From Paenibacillus albicereus (lineage in GTDB: Bacteria; Bacillota; Bacilli; Paenibacillales; Paenibacillaceae), in contig NZ_CP051428.1 in NCBI RefSeq assembly GCF_012676905.1, positions 3,248,001 through 3,312,000 of the forward strand: a DNA stretch of 64,000 nucleotides, read 5' to 3'. A model generated the notes under the pieces. The model worked only from the letters and a program-made list of their open reading frames with translations, was not told the DNA's origin and did not search any database. Below are positions 36,478-44,938 of the stretch, in pieces (positions within the stretch are counted from its first letter, which is position 1; every line of letters starts with the position of its first letter). Both the position numbers and the translations under genes were made by a program.

Positions 36478-37478
36478 GGCAGCACCTCCACGTCGATGCC
36501 GCTGCTTTTCAGCGAGGCGATCGCTCCGTCGATGTCCGCCGGACTGCCGCTCAGCTCGACGAGCAGCTGGCCGTACGGCGTATGCTTCATCCGCGACACC
36601 GTCCCTTGCAGGATGGCGCACTGGACCGCGCTGCCCTTGACCGCCTCGAACAGCACCGGCTCGTACGTCTCCTCGCCGACGAAGTGCAGCCTCGCCAGCT
36701 TGGATCCGGCACGCCGGGGAAGCGCGGCGCCGCCCTCGAGCTCGGACAGCTCGTCCGCGAACTGCTTGGTCACGCCATGCGAAGGACGCAGGAACACGTC
36801 CAGCACCGGCCCTGCCTCGACGATGCGCCCGGCGTCCATGACCGCGACGCGGTCGCAGATCGAACGGATGACCTGCATCTCATGGGTAATGAGGATGATC
36901 GTCAGGCCGAGCTGCTCGTTGATGCGGAGCAGCAGCGAGAGGATCGAGCTGGTCGTCTGCGGATCGAGCGCCGAGGTCGCCTCGTCGCACAGCAGCACGG
37001 CCGGCTCGGCCGCGAGAGCCCGCGCGATGCCGACACGCTGCTTCTGCCCCCCGGACAGCTGCGACGGATACTTGTCTCCATGCGCCTGCAGCCCGACGAG
37101 CTCCAGCAGCTCGTCCACGCGCGCCGCCTGCTCGATGCGGCTCTGGCCCGCCAGCACGAGCGGGAACGCGATGTTCTCCCGCACGGTGGCGCTCGTCAGC
37201 AGGTTGAAATGCTGGAAGATCATGCCGATCCGCCGGCGCTCCGCCTGCAGCTGGCGCTGGCCGAGCGCCGTCAGATTCCGGCCGCCGAACAGCACCGTGC
37301 CGGAGCTCGGACGCTCCAGCAGGTTCATGCAGCGGATCAGCGAGCTCTTGCCCGCGCCGGAATGGCCGATGATCCCGAAGATTTCCCCCGGCTCCACCTT
37401 GAGCGAGACGTCCTTGACGGCTTCGACTGCTCCACCTCGTCCTGAATAGGACTTGGTCACATGCTGCAACTCAATCAG
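36474..37478 (-). CDS. metN: Methionine ABC importer ATPase MetN, probable CTG start
   Basis: A 334-residue ATPase. Walker A GHSGAGKSS, signature LSGGQKQRVGIARAL, Walker B LLCDEATSALDP and the H-loop ITHEM are intact; residues about 255-334 form the NIL/ACT-like regulatory domain. MetN proteins begin MIEL; here the codons CTG ATT GAG TTG encode exactly that if CTG at 37478 is the start, 7 bases after GGAGG. A TTG at 37469 is the only other near start but is 16 bases from the RBS. No S-box is visible in the leader. Confidence 0.92.
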   Translation of the reverse strand: MIELQHVTKSYSGRGGAVEAVKDVSLKVEPGEIFGIIGHSGAGKSSLIRCMNLLERPSSGTVLFGGRNLTALGQRQLQAERRRIGMIFQHFNLLTSATVRENIAFPLVLAGQSRIEQAARVDELLELVGLQAHGDKYPSQLSGGQKQRVGIARALAAEPAVLLCDEATSALDPQTTSSILSLLLRINEQLGLTIILITHEMQVIRSICDRVAVMDAGRIVEAGPVLDVFLRPSHGVTKQFADELSELEGGAALPRRAGSKLARLHFVGEETYEPVLFEAVKGSAVQCAILQGTVSRMKHTPYGQLLVELSGSPADIDGAIASLKSSGIDVEVLP

Positions 37479-37541
37479 GCTAATCCCTCCTGGACAACAC
37501 CGCCCGTCAATATTCCTACAAAACCAAGTGATTTAAGTGGT

Positions 37542-37570
37542 ATTATAGAGTCTGACCTATTATTTGTCTA
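37542..37570 (-). promoter_or_regulatory. Sigma-A promoter for metNIQ
   Basis: On the minus strand, TAGACA (37570-37565), 17-base spacer, perfect TATAAT (37547-37542), about 60 bases before the start codon. Confidence 0.8.
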
Positions 37571-37639
37571 TAGCGGCTTGCATGAATTTTAGATTGCGAA
37601 AGGAGCAGCCAAAGCATACCCCAGATTATCAAACAACTT

Positions 37640-37668
37640 ATTTTAAAGGTACCCGAAAATAGTGTCAA
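37640..37668 (-). promoter_or_regulatory. Second, distal promoter candidate for metNIQ
   Basis: On the minus strand, perfect TTGACA (37668-37663), 17-base spacer, TAAAAT (37645-37640). A transcript from here would have a leader of about 155 bases. Confidence 0.55.
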
Positions 37669-37772
37669 TGCACCTCTTCACCGCGCGGATGCACCAAAAG
37701 AGAAGCTTGCGCAGGTGGCGGCTTCTCCTCAATGATAGAATCAGTCCGGATTCGTCCTGAAAGAGGTGTCCC

Positions 37773-38531
37773 TTGATCTACTTCATTAAAGCCGTCTACA
37801 GCTTCCTGCTGCCGCCCGGCCTGTTCGTGCTGCTGCTCGGCGCCGCCTCCTGGCGCATGCTCCGGCGCGACCGCCGCTGGGCGGCGCTCCCGCTCGCGGC
37901 GCTGCTGCTGCTCTACGCGCTCTCCTCCCCCTGGGTGGCCGACGGGCTGGCGCGCAGCCTCGAGCAGCGCTATCCCCAGCCTGCGGCAGGCGAAACGGAG
38001 GGAGACGTCATCGTCGTGCTCGGAGCCGGCGCCGTGCCGGACACGCCGGATGTCGGCGGCCGGGGCAACATGTCCGCCACCGCCGAGGCGCGGCTGCTCG
38101 CCGCGGTCCGCCTGTCGCGCGCGACCGGGCTGCAGGTGCTGTTCAGCGGCGGCCAGGTGTACCCGGACAGCGGCAAAGAGGCCGACATCGCCGGCCGCCA
38201 GCTGCGGGAGCTCGGCTTCCCCCCGGACCGCATCCTGCTGGAGAACCGTTCCCTCAATACGGAGCAGAACGCGCAGCTGACGCGCCGCCTCCTGGACGAG
38301 CGCGGCCTGAGCCGGCCCGTGCTGCTGACGAGCGCCCTGCACCTGCCCCGGGCCCTGGAGCAGTTCCGCAAGGCCGGCCTCGATCCGCTCCCCTATCCGG
38401 TCGACTACGCCGCTCCGATCCGGCCTCGCTGGTACTGGAGCAAGCTCCTGCCCTCCGCTCCAGCGCTCGCGCTCAGCCAGGCGGCGCTCAAGGAGCATCT
38501 CGGCCTGGCCGCCTTGAAGCTCGGTCTGTGA
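37773..38531 (+). CDS. YdcF/ElyC-family membrane protein (DUF218)
   Basis: A 252-residue protein with two N-terminal membrane segments (residues about 8-55) and a DUF218 domain. Conserved parts are DVIVVLGAG, TAEARLLAAVRL, LFSGGQV, ILLENRSLNTEQNA and VLLTSALHLPRA. E. coli ElyC of this family affects envelope and peptidoglycan assembly. Starts with TTG at 37773, about 6 bases after AGAGGTG. Upstream gap to metNIQ holds divergent promoters. Confidence 0.85.
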   Translation: MIYFIKAVYSFLLPPGLFVLLLGAASWRMLRRDRRWAALPLAALLLLYALSSPWVADGLARSLEQRYPQPAAGETEGDVIVVLGAGAVPDTPDVGGRGNMSATAEARLLAAVRLSRATGLQVLFSGGQVYPDSGKEADIAGRQLRELGFPPDRILLENRSLNTEQNAQLTRRLLDERGLSRPVLLTSALHLPRALEQFRKAGLDPLPYPVDYAAPIRPRWYWSKLLPSAPALALSQAALKEHLGLAALKLGL

Positions 38532-38659
38532 AGGCTTCGCTTCCGGGAACAATTCCCTCTTCGGCGCAACTTTTCCAGCCGGGGCGCGTTCTTAGTTACG
38601 GGAGTCTTACGGGGAATCACACTGCATGCAGGATGCGCGAAAAGGAGTCGTTCACGTTC

Positions 38660-40627
38660 ATGAAATGGTTAAAAAGCTTGGCCCTGCTCAGCCTGGCCGC
38701 CGCGCCGCTCTACGGAGCCGCCGGTCAAGCCAGCGCCGAGGCCGGAATCAACACGATCACGCTGACCAAAGGCAGCAAGCAGATGGACAAGGACGGCGCG
38801 GCGATCACGGCGGTGCAGCCGCTGACGATCAAGAACAGCGTCAGCTACGTCGCGTTCAGCACGCTCGCCCAGCTGTACGGCTACAAGACGTCCTACGACG
38901 CCAAGACCAAGGAATCGATCGCCAAGACGCCGAGCGGCGAGATCCGGTTCCGGATGAACACGAAGGATATCTGGGTCGACGGCACCAAATGGACCGGCGA
39001 GGCGGCGAGCTACTCCGAAAAAGGCTCGCTCATGATCCCGATCCGCACCTGGGCCAAGATCAGCGGCAGCGGCATCAGCTTCAGCGGCAAGCAGATCCTG
39101 CTCCGGTGGACGGAGCAGCAGGCTCCGACTGCCGGATTCCAGGTGCAGCCCGCCGTCCTCTACGCCGGCGCTCCGGTGACCTATATCGACCAGTACGCCT
39201 CTCCTTCCGGGGCGCCGCTGCTGAATGAAGAATGGACGGGGCGCCAGGACGTCTTCGCCGAGGCTGGGACGTATACGGTGACGCGGCGCGTTCAGGATGC
39301 GAACGGGACCTGGAGCGAGCCGTTCAGCGTCACGGTGCAGGTGATCGGGGTCAACCAGCCGCCGGTGGCCGACTTCACGACCGACAAGACGTCTTACCGT
39401 CAAGGCGAGAAAATCTCGTACACGGATCTGAGCTCCGACGACAACAGCTCCATCAATCCCGCCAAGACGAAATGGACGGGCAAGCAGGACGCCTTCTTCT
39501 CGGCCGGAGACCATACGGTCACGCTGACCGTCACCGATGCGCAGGGACTGACCTCGACCGTCAGCAAGACGATCTCGGTTACGGATGAGGTGCTTTACAC
39601 GGCGGAGGAATTCGGCCTCCTGTTCGCCCAGCCGGGCGAGAAGATCCGCGTCGACGGCGATCAGGTGTCGGCGATTCCGACGCTCAGCTACGACTTCGAC
39701 TCCGAGCCGTCCAAGATGATCCGCAGCAACAGCCCGGAGACCTGGACCAAGGAAGGCATCGTCTTCGACGACCAGTTCGACGGCAAGGTGCGGCTGCTGT
39801 TCCACAACAAGAACAGCATGTCCGGCAACGTGCGCATGTACCTGGCCGTCACCAACGAGGGCTACCAGACGGCGCGCTTCGGCGTCGGCGCGATCGGCAC
39901 CGGCGGTCCCGACCCGTCCGAGATCCGTACCGGCAAGCTGTCGACGATCCGCTATCTGACGGCAATCAACGCGAATGGTCCGGAGACGTACTCGGACATC
40001 AAGCCGGGCGAGACGAAGCTGGTCTTGAATGAAATCTCGCAAAGCGCGATCAAGCCGGGCATGGTGTACTCCGCCTACGCGGACGTCACCGCCGACCGCA
40101 CGCTGCGCTTCCGCGTCATCGTCGTGCAGGACGGCCGCGAGCCGATCGCCGCGCTCGACCAGCTCTCGCTGCTGCCGGCCGACGGCAACCATACGCGCGG
40201 CTCGTTCAACAACACGACGCGCGACATCCACATCGACGGCGTGCTCGGCGAAGGAGGCAAGGCGGAGCGCGTCGTGCTCGGCGACAACAAGCTCGATCCG
40301 TACCTGGACGGCTACGACAACTCCGACGGCTCGCTGCAGCTGAACCGAGGCAATTTCGGCGTGCTGTACAAGATGACGGTCACGCTGGCTCCGCGCACGG
40401 TCATCTATCTCAATCCGCGCGGCGGCCTGTATGCGGGAGCGTTCATCGTGAACGGGCAGATCGTGCCGGTGACGAACAACGAGCAGCTCAAGAACTCCAG
40501 CGAGGCGGCCGTGCTGCACCGCTCCGGCGACAGCACGGAGACAGTCGAGCTCAAGTACTTGATCGCTTCCGGCAGTTACCTGCCGATCACGATGGTGTTC
40601 CAGCCGACGCCTCCGCTCAAGAGCTAG
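38660..40627 (+). CDS. Secreted protein with copper amine oxidase-like N-domain and PKD repeats
   Basis: A 655-residue exported protein. A signal peptide (MKWLKSLALLSLAAAPLYG..., likely cut after ASA) precedes a stalk resembling the copper amine oxidase N-terminal domain: PLTIKNSVSYVAFSTLAQLYGY and LMIPIRTWAKISG. Two PKD-like beta domains follow (residues about 160-230 and 235-315), each with WTG-x-QD-x-F and a G-x-[HY]-T-V-T motif. The rest (about 320-655) is a conserved unknown region, beta-rich by composition, seen in Paenibacillus surface proteins. ATG at 38660 is 12 bases after AAGGAG. Followed closely by a membrane protein gene. Confidence 0.8.
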   Translation: MKWLKSLALLSLAAAPLYGAAGQASAEAGINTITLTKGSKQMDKDGAAITAVQPLTIKNSVSYVAFSTLAQLYGYKTSYDAKTKESIAKTPSGEIRFRMNTKDIWVDGTKWTGEAASYSEKGSLMIPIRTWAKISGSGISFSGKQILLRWTEQQAPTAGFQVQPAVLYAGAPVTYIDQYASPSGAPLLNEEWTGRQDVFAEAGTYTVTRRVQDANGTWSEPFSVTVQVIGVNQPPVADFTTDKTSYRQGEKISYTDLSSDDNSSINPAKTKWTGKQDAFFSAGDHTVTLTVTDAQGLTSTVSKTISVTDEVLYTAEEFGLLFAQPGEKIRVDGDQVSAIPTLSYDFDSEPSKMIRSNSPETWTKEGIVFDDQFDGKVRLLFHNKNSMSGNVRMYLAVTNEGYQTARFGVGAIGTGGPDPSEIRTGKLSTIRYLTAINANGPETYSDIKPGETKLVLNEISQSAIKPGMVYSAYADVTADRTLRFRVIVVQDGREPIAALDQLSLLPADGNHTRGSFNNTTRDIHIDGVLGEGGKAERVVLGDNKLDPYLDGYDNSDGSLQLNRGNFGVLYKMTVTLAPRTVIYLNPRGGLYAGAFIVNGQIVPVTNNEQLKNSSEAAVLHRSGDSTETVELKYLIASGSYLPITMVFQPTPPLKS

Positions 40628-40649
40628 GCAGCCGGAAGGAGCCAGAGCC

Positions 40650-41423
40650 GTGACGATGAAATGGCGGGATGAGTACGAGCCGGAGCAGCCGGAGGACAGC
40701 CGGCCGAATAGATGGAAAGCGTGGCTCCGCGACGGAATCCTGGCAGCGCTGCTGCTGGCCGTCTGCGTGCAGGCGGCGATGTACTTCTCGACCCGCGTCT
40801 TCGAGCTGGACGGCATCCGCTACAAGCTGGAGTCGGCGGTAGGCGAGACGAGGCGGTACGCGCCGGTGACCAGCCGCGAGGCCGGAGCGGTCATCGCGGC
40901 CGGCTCGGACACGGAGAGGGTCGTGACGGCTGGCGGCTATCAGTTCCGGATCGAGGAGCAGGTCGACAAGGCGGGCAAGCCGCCTGCCATGGCCGACGCG
41001 GTGTTCCGAATCGCCTATCCCGGAGGCGAGATGTTCTGGGTCGAGCTTGCGCAAGGCCTTCTGCTGGCCTATGACGCCAAAGGAGAGTTCTATGCCGGCG
41101 CGGCGGCCTATTCGAACGGAGCTCCCGCCGGCGGCGGCACGCCCGCAGACCGGTTCCATCCTGCGGGCGTACTGGCGGCAGCCTATCCGGATTTCCAGGA
41201 AAGGCGCGGCCAGCCGATCCAGTTCGCACTCGCCGTGCTGCTGCTCGTTCTTGGCTGGGCTCTGCTGCGCTTCGAGCGGGTGGGAGCAGCCTTCTACTGG
41301 CTCTCCCTCGACTGGTTTCGCCGGAGCGATCCCGAGCCTGAGGAAGGCGAAATAGGGGCTTACAAGCTATCCGGCATCGCCTTGCTGGTCGGAGGCGCCC
41401 TGCTGGGATTGTCCTCGCTCTAG
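40650..41423 (+). CDS. Membrane protein of unknown function
   Basis: A 257-residue protein not recognised as a known family. One membrane segment is at residues about 28-47; an extracytoplasmic region of about 140 residues follows, then two C-terminal segments (about 193-212 and 240-257). It begins with GTG, 8 bases after AAGGAG, with an ATG two codons later. It starts 22 bases after the PKD-protein gene, so the two are probably co-transcribed and may act together at the cell surface. Confidence 0.7.
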   Translation: MTMKWRDEYEPEQPEDSRPNRWKAWLRDGILAALLLAVCVQAAMYFSTRVFELDGIRYKLESAVGETRRYAPVTSREAGAVIAAGSDTERVVTAGGYQFRIEEQVDKAGKPPAMADAVFRIAYPGGEMFWVELAQGLLLAYDAKGEFYAGAAAYSNGAPAGGGTPADRFHPAGVLAAAYPDFQERRGQPIQFALAVLLLVLGWALLRFERVGAAFYWLSLDWFRRSDPEPEEGEIGAYKLSGIALLVGGALLGLSSL

Positions 41424-41445
41424 TCCGGGCCAACATACGCATGCC

Positions 41446-41489
41446 AAAAACCCCCTCCCTTCGGAAGCGATCCGAAGGGAGGGGGTTTT
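41446..41489. terminator. Bidirectional terminator between the PKD operon and the MerR/AKR operon
   Basis: AAAACCCCCTCCCTTCGG / CCGAAGGGAGGGGGTTTT, a perfect 18-bp stem with A and T runs, between convergent units. Confidence 0.94.
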
Positions 41490-41602
41490 CGCGCGAGCTG
41501 CTTTTTATGCGTTCTTTGAGCGTGCCGGAAGCAAACGGATGCCAGAGACTTGCCGAAGAAGGCTGTCCAGCCGCTCGCCGATGCCGGCGGCCGCTTGCCG
41601 GC

Positions 41603-41992
41603 CTACGGCGCTCGCAGCGCCTGCTCCTTGCCTCCGATCGTCTGCTCGTAGCGGGCGATCTTGTCGTCGAGGCGCCGGAGCGTGCTCGTCATGTCGTCGA
41701 TCTTGTCCGCCAGTCGGGCGCGCTGCTCGACGAGCAGCGCCTTGCGCGCATCCAGCGTGCCGTCTCCCTGCTGGAACAGCGCCAGATACTCGATCAGCAT
41801 CTCCACCGGCAGGCCGGCTTTCTGCCGCATGCACTTGACGAAGTCGATCCATTTCAAGTCTTCTTCCCCATAATCGCGAATCCCGCTGGCGTTCCGGCCC
41901 ACCGGAGGAATGAGTCCGATGCGTTCGTAATAGCGGAGCGTATCCTGCGACAGCCCGAACCGCTCGCTGACTTCCGATATGGTCATCGGCAT
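41603..41992 (-). CDS. MerR-family regulator
   Basis: A 129-residue regulator. The winged helix reads TISEVSERFGLSQDTLRYYERIGLIPPV, followed by YGEEDLKWIDFVKCMRQKAG, then a long dimer coiled coil. No metal-binding cysteine pair is seen, fitting the AdhR/aldehyde-responsive group. Its ATG shares a base with the stop codon of the aldo-keto reductase (TGATG) and no separate RBS is seen, so it depends on that gene's translation and probably controls it. Confidence 0.85.
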   Translation of the reverse strand: MPMTISEVSERFGLSQDTLRYYERIGLIPPVGRNASGIRDYGEEDLKWIDFVKCMRQKAGLPVEMLIEYLALFQQGDGTLDARKALLVEQRARLADKIDDMTSTLRRLDDKIARYEQTIGGKEQALRAP

Positions 41993-42972
41993 CACTGCGG
42001 ACCGACGACCGGATGCGGGACGTACGGCTCTTCAAGCGCCGCAGCCTCTTGCGGCGTCAGCTGGACCGACAGCGCGGCCATGGCCGCTTCGAGATGGGCG
42101 GCCTTCGTCGCGCCGACGATCGGAGCGGATACCGGCGACTGCTGCAGCAGCCAGGCGAGAGCGACCTGGGCGCGAGGAACACCCCGCTGCTCGGCGATGG
42201 CCGCGAGCCGCTCGACGATGAGCCGATCGGCATCGGCCATGCGGTCGTATTTCGACTTCTGCACCTGGTCCGTCTCCGAGCGGTGCGTCGTCTCGCTCCA
42301 GTCGCGCGTCAGCCGTCCTCCCGCGAGCGGGCTGTAGGGGATGACGCCGATGCCCTCCTCCCGGCAGAGCGGGAGCATCTCGCGCTCTTCCTCGCGATAG
42401 ATGAGGTTGTAATGGTTCTGCATCGTGACGAACTTCGTCCATCCGCGCTTATCGGCCACATGCAGCGCCTTCTGGAACTGCCAGGCGAACATGGCGGAAG
42501 CGCCGATGTACCGCGCCTTGCCTGCCTTGACGACGTCATGCAGAGCCTCCATCGTCTCCTCGATCGGCGTGTCGTAGTCCCAGCGGTGGATCTGGTACAA
42601 GTCCACGTAATCCGTTCCGAGCCGGCTCAGGCTCTTGTCGATCTCGCTCAGGATCGCCTTGCGGGAGAGGCCCGCCCCGTTCGGACCTTCGTGCATGCGG
42701 AAATGAACCTTCGTCGCGATGACGACCTCATCCCGGTTCGCGTAGTCCCGCAGCGCGCGCCCGAGGTATTCCTCGCTCGTGCCGGCCGAGTAGACGTTCG
42801 CCGTATCAAAGAAATTGATGCCGAGCTCCAGCGCCTGACGGATCACTTCCCGGCTCCGCTCCTCGTCCAGCACCCACGGATGCACCCAGCGCGACGCGTC
42901 GCCGAAGCCCATGCAGCCCAGGCAAATCCGCGAGACGTCCAATCCGGTCTTCCCCAGCTTGACGTAGTCCAT
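41992..42972 (-). CDS. Aldo-keto reductase
   Basis: A 326-residue NADPH-dependent TIM-barrel reductase. Catalytic residues are visible: Asp in FFDTANVYS with the Tyr, Lys in ATKVHF, and His in YQIHRWD. The cofactor end reads SAPIVGATKAAHLE. It resembles YcsN/Tas-type reductases of aldehydes; substrate unknown. Paired with a MerR gene, consistent with an aldehyde-stress unit. Confidence 0.9.
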   Translation of the reverse strand: MDYVKLGKTGLDVSRICLGCMGFGDASRWVHPWVLDEERSREVIRQALELGINFFDTANVYSAGTSEEYLGRALRDYANRDEVVIATKVHFRMHEGPNGAGLSRKAILSEIDKSLSRLGTDYVDLYQIHRWDYDTPIEETMEALHDVVKAGKARYIGASAMFAWQFQKALHVADKRGWTKFVTMQNHYNLIYREEEREMLPLCREEGIGVIPYSPLAGGRLTRDWSETTHRSETDQVQKSKYDRMADADRLIVERLAAIAEQRGVPRAQVALAWLLQQSPVSAPIVGATKAAHLEAAMAALSVQLTPQEAAALEEPYVPHPVVGPQ

Positions 42973-43088
42973 TTTTTTGCAGCGCTCCCTTGGCTTTTAT
43001 CGTGTCATGCCTAACCAGAGTCTACCGCCTGGAGCCCACTCCAAGTCAAGCCTTGGCGTCTCAAAGCGCTTCGCTTTTTTATTGAAGC

Positions 43089-43125
43089 GAAAAAAGCCGT
43101 CCCGCCGGGGATGGCGGAAACGGCC
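43089..43125 (-). terminator. Terminator after the Gfo/Idh/MocA gene
   Basis: On the minus strand, GCCGTTTCCGCC pairs imperfectly with GGCGGGACGGC, followed by TTTTTT. Confidence 0.78.
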
Positions 43126-43149
43126 GCGAAGCATGCGTTAAGCCGTGGA

Positions 43150-44259
43150 TCAGACCGATGCGGGCTGATCCTGGTTCTGATTCAGATACACCGTCTTCCC
43201 CGTACGGGCCGACTCGTAGATCGCCTCGAGAATCTCGGTGACGACGAGCGCCTGCTCCGGCAGCACGACCGGGTCTTTGTCCTGCAGGATCGCGTCGATC
43301 CAGGCCGCGCACTCGACGTCGATGTCGCGCGCGCTGCTGCCGCTGTAGAACGCGACGCCGCCGGCGTTCAGGTCGATCTCCTTGACGAACAGGCGGCTGT
43401 TCTCCTCGCCGTTGATGCGCAGGCCGCCCTTCATGTCGGCTCCGCCCTCCGTGCCGCTGAGCGAGCATTTGGCCTCGTCGATGTCCAGCGTGTTGAGCGC
43501 CCAGCTCGCCTCGAGCGTGATCGTCGCGCCGTTCTCCATCTTGATGAAGCCCATCGCGGAGTCCTCGACCGTGAACTTCGCCGGATCCCAAGGTCCCCAG
43601 GCGTTGGCGGCGTTCTCCTTGGAGCCGAGCTTGTGGTACACCGAGCCCGTCACGGACACCGGCTTGTAATTGTCCATCATCCACAGCGTCAGGTCGAGCG
43701 CATGCGTGCCGATGTCGATGAGCGGTCCTCCGCCTTGCTTCTCCTCGTCGAGGAAGACGCCCCAGGTCGGCACCGCGCGGCGGCGGATCGCGTGGGCGCG
43801 GGCATAGTAGATGTCGCCGAGCTCGCCCGCCTCGCACACTTTCTTGAGATGCTGGCTATCGCCGCGGAAGCGGTTGTTGTAGCCGATCGTCAGCTTCTTG
43901 CCGGTGCGCTTCGCGGCGTCCAGCATCGCGCGGGCTTCCGCCGCCGTCTTGGCCATCGGCTTTTCGCACATGACATGCTTGCCCGCCTCGAGCGAGGCGA
44001 TCGAGATCGACGCATGGGAATCGTTCGGCGTGCAGACGTGGATGACGTCGAGGCTTCCGTCCTTCAGCAGCTCGCGGTAGTCGGCATAGACGCCGGCCCC
44101 CTCGATGCCGTATTTCTCCGCAGCGTCGCGGGCTTTGTCCACCTCGATATCGCAAAAAGCGGCGAGCACGACGTGCTTGTTCTGGCTGAGCGCAGGCAGA
44201 TGCTTGCCGTTCGCGATGCCGCCGCAGCCGATGATGCCGATTCGGAGCGTTTGGGTCAT
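43150..44259 (-). CDS. Gfo/Idh/MocA family oxidoreductase
   Basis: A 369-residue NAD(P)-dependent sugar or inositol-type dehydrogenase. The cofactor motif is GIIGCGGIANGKH, the substrate-binding EKPMAK follows (EKP motif), and IDIGTHALDLTLW holds the catalytic His region. Single-gene unit with RBS GGGAGG; neighbours give no pathway clue. Confidence 0.88.
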   Translation of the reverse strand: MTQTLRIGIIGCGGIANGKHLPALSQNKHVVLAAFCDIEVDKARDAAEKYGIEGAGVYADYRELLKDGSLDVIHVCTPNDSHASISIASLEAGKHVMCEKPMAKTAAEARAMLDAAKRTGKKLTIGYNNRFRGDSQHLKKVCEAGELGDIYYARAHAIRRRAVPTWGVFLDEEKQGGGPLIDIGTHALDLTLWMMDNYKPVSVTGSVYHKLGSKENAANAWGPWDPAKFTVEDSAMGFIKMENGATITLEASWALNTLDIDEAKCSLSGTEGGADMKGGLRINGEENSRLFVKEIDLNAGGVAFYSGSSARDIDVECAAWIDAILQDKDPVVLPEQALVVTEILEAIYESARTGKTVYLNQNQDQPASV

Positions 44260-44388
44260 GTCGGTGTTCCTCCCGATTGGATAGTCTCGGACTTCGCGTC
44301 CCTGCTCCTACTGTAGCACACGGCCTCATGCGCCGGGACTAGCGGAATCGGACATCGGGGGTGCGTAATCGCGACATGTTGGGCACCC

Positions 44389-44817
44389 TCAAGCTTGCGG
44401 CCTGCGGGCGGAGACGAGCATCTGCACGCCGAACCGGTCCGTCACGATGCCGTAGGCAGGGCTGAAATGGACCGGCTGAAGGGGCAGCGCCACCTGCCCG
44501 CCGTCCGCCAGCAGGTCGAACAAGATGCGGGCTTGCTCCGCGTCGGACGTCTCGACGCAAAGCGAAACCTTGCTGCCGTGCGACGCCGCCATGCCCGGCT
44601 CGACGTCGGCGACGAACAGCGTCGACTCGCCTGCCTGGAGCACCGAATGGGCGACAAGCCGCTGCCGCTCGGCCGGCAATTCCTTGCCGGAGCCGTCCGG
44701 AGCCTCCCCGTAGGTCTGCTTGAACACCAGCTTCGCTCCCAGCGCCTTTCCATAAAACTCGATCGCTTCTTCCGCCTGTCCGTCCACATATAGGAACGGG
44801 GTCCAGGTCATCGTCAT
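44389..44817 (-). CDS. VOC-family protein (PhnB/glyoxalase-like)
   Basis: A 142-residue vicinal-oxygen-chelate fold protein of the 3-demethylubiquinone-methyltransferase-like PhnB type. Visible are TPFLYVDGQAEEAIEFYGKAL, LVAHSVLQAGESTLFVAD and the end FSPAYGIVTDRFGVQM. ATG at 44817 is 9 bases after GGGAG; an ATG three codons earlier is possible. Function unknown. A divergent WYL regulator begins 120 bases away and may regulate it. Confidence 0.82.
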   Translation of the reverse strand: MTMTWTPFLYVDGQAEEAIEFYGKALGAKLVFKQTYGEAPDGSGKELPAERQRLVAHSVLQAGESTLFVADVEPGMAASHGSKVSLCVETSDAEQARILFDLLADGGQVALPLQPVHFSPAYGIVTDRFGVQMLVSARRPQA

Positions 44818-44938
44818 CGAATCCATCTCCCTTCACGTCTCAGCGGCGAATGCGGGATCGATCCGCTGGACTTGAACCCTATCGTACCGGATAATGGTGT
44901 CAGATTCTGTCATCATTGGGAAAAAGGAGGAATCCGGC

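Noticed and set aside
37479-37633. SAM (S-box) riboswitch in front of metNIQ
   Set aside because: None of the S-box conserved blocks is present in the leader; two ordinary promoters explain expression.
38669-40816. 715-codon minus-strand frame opposite the PKD-protein gene
   Set aside because: Antisense shadow; the plus-strand protein has a signal peptide and PKD motifs.
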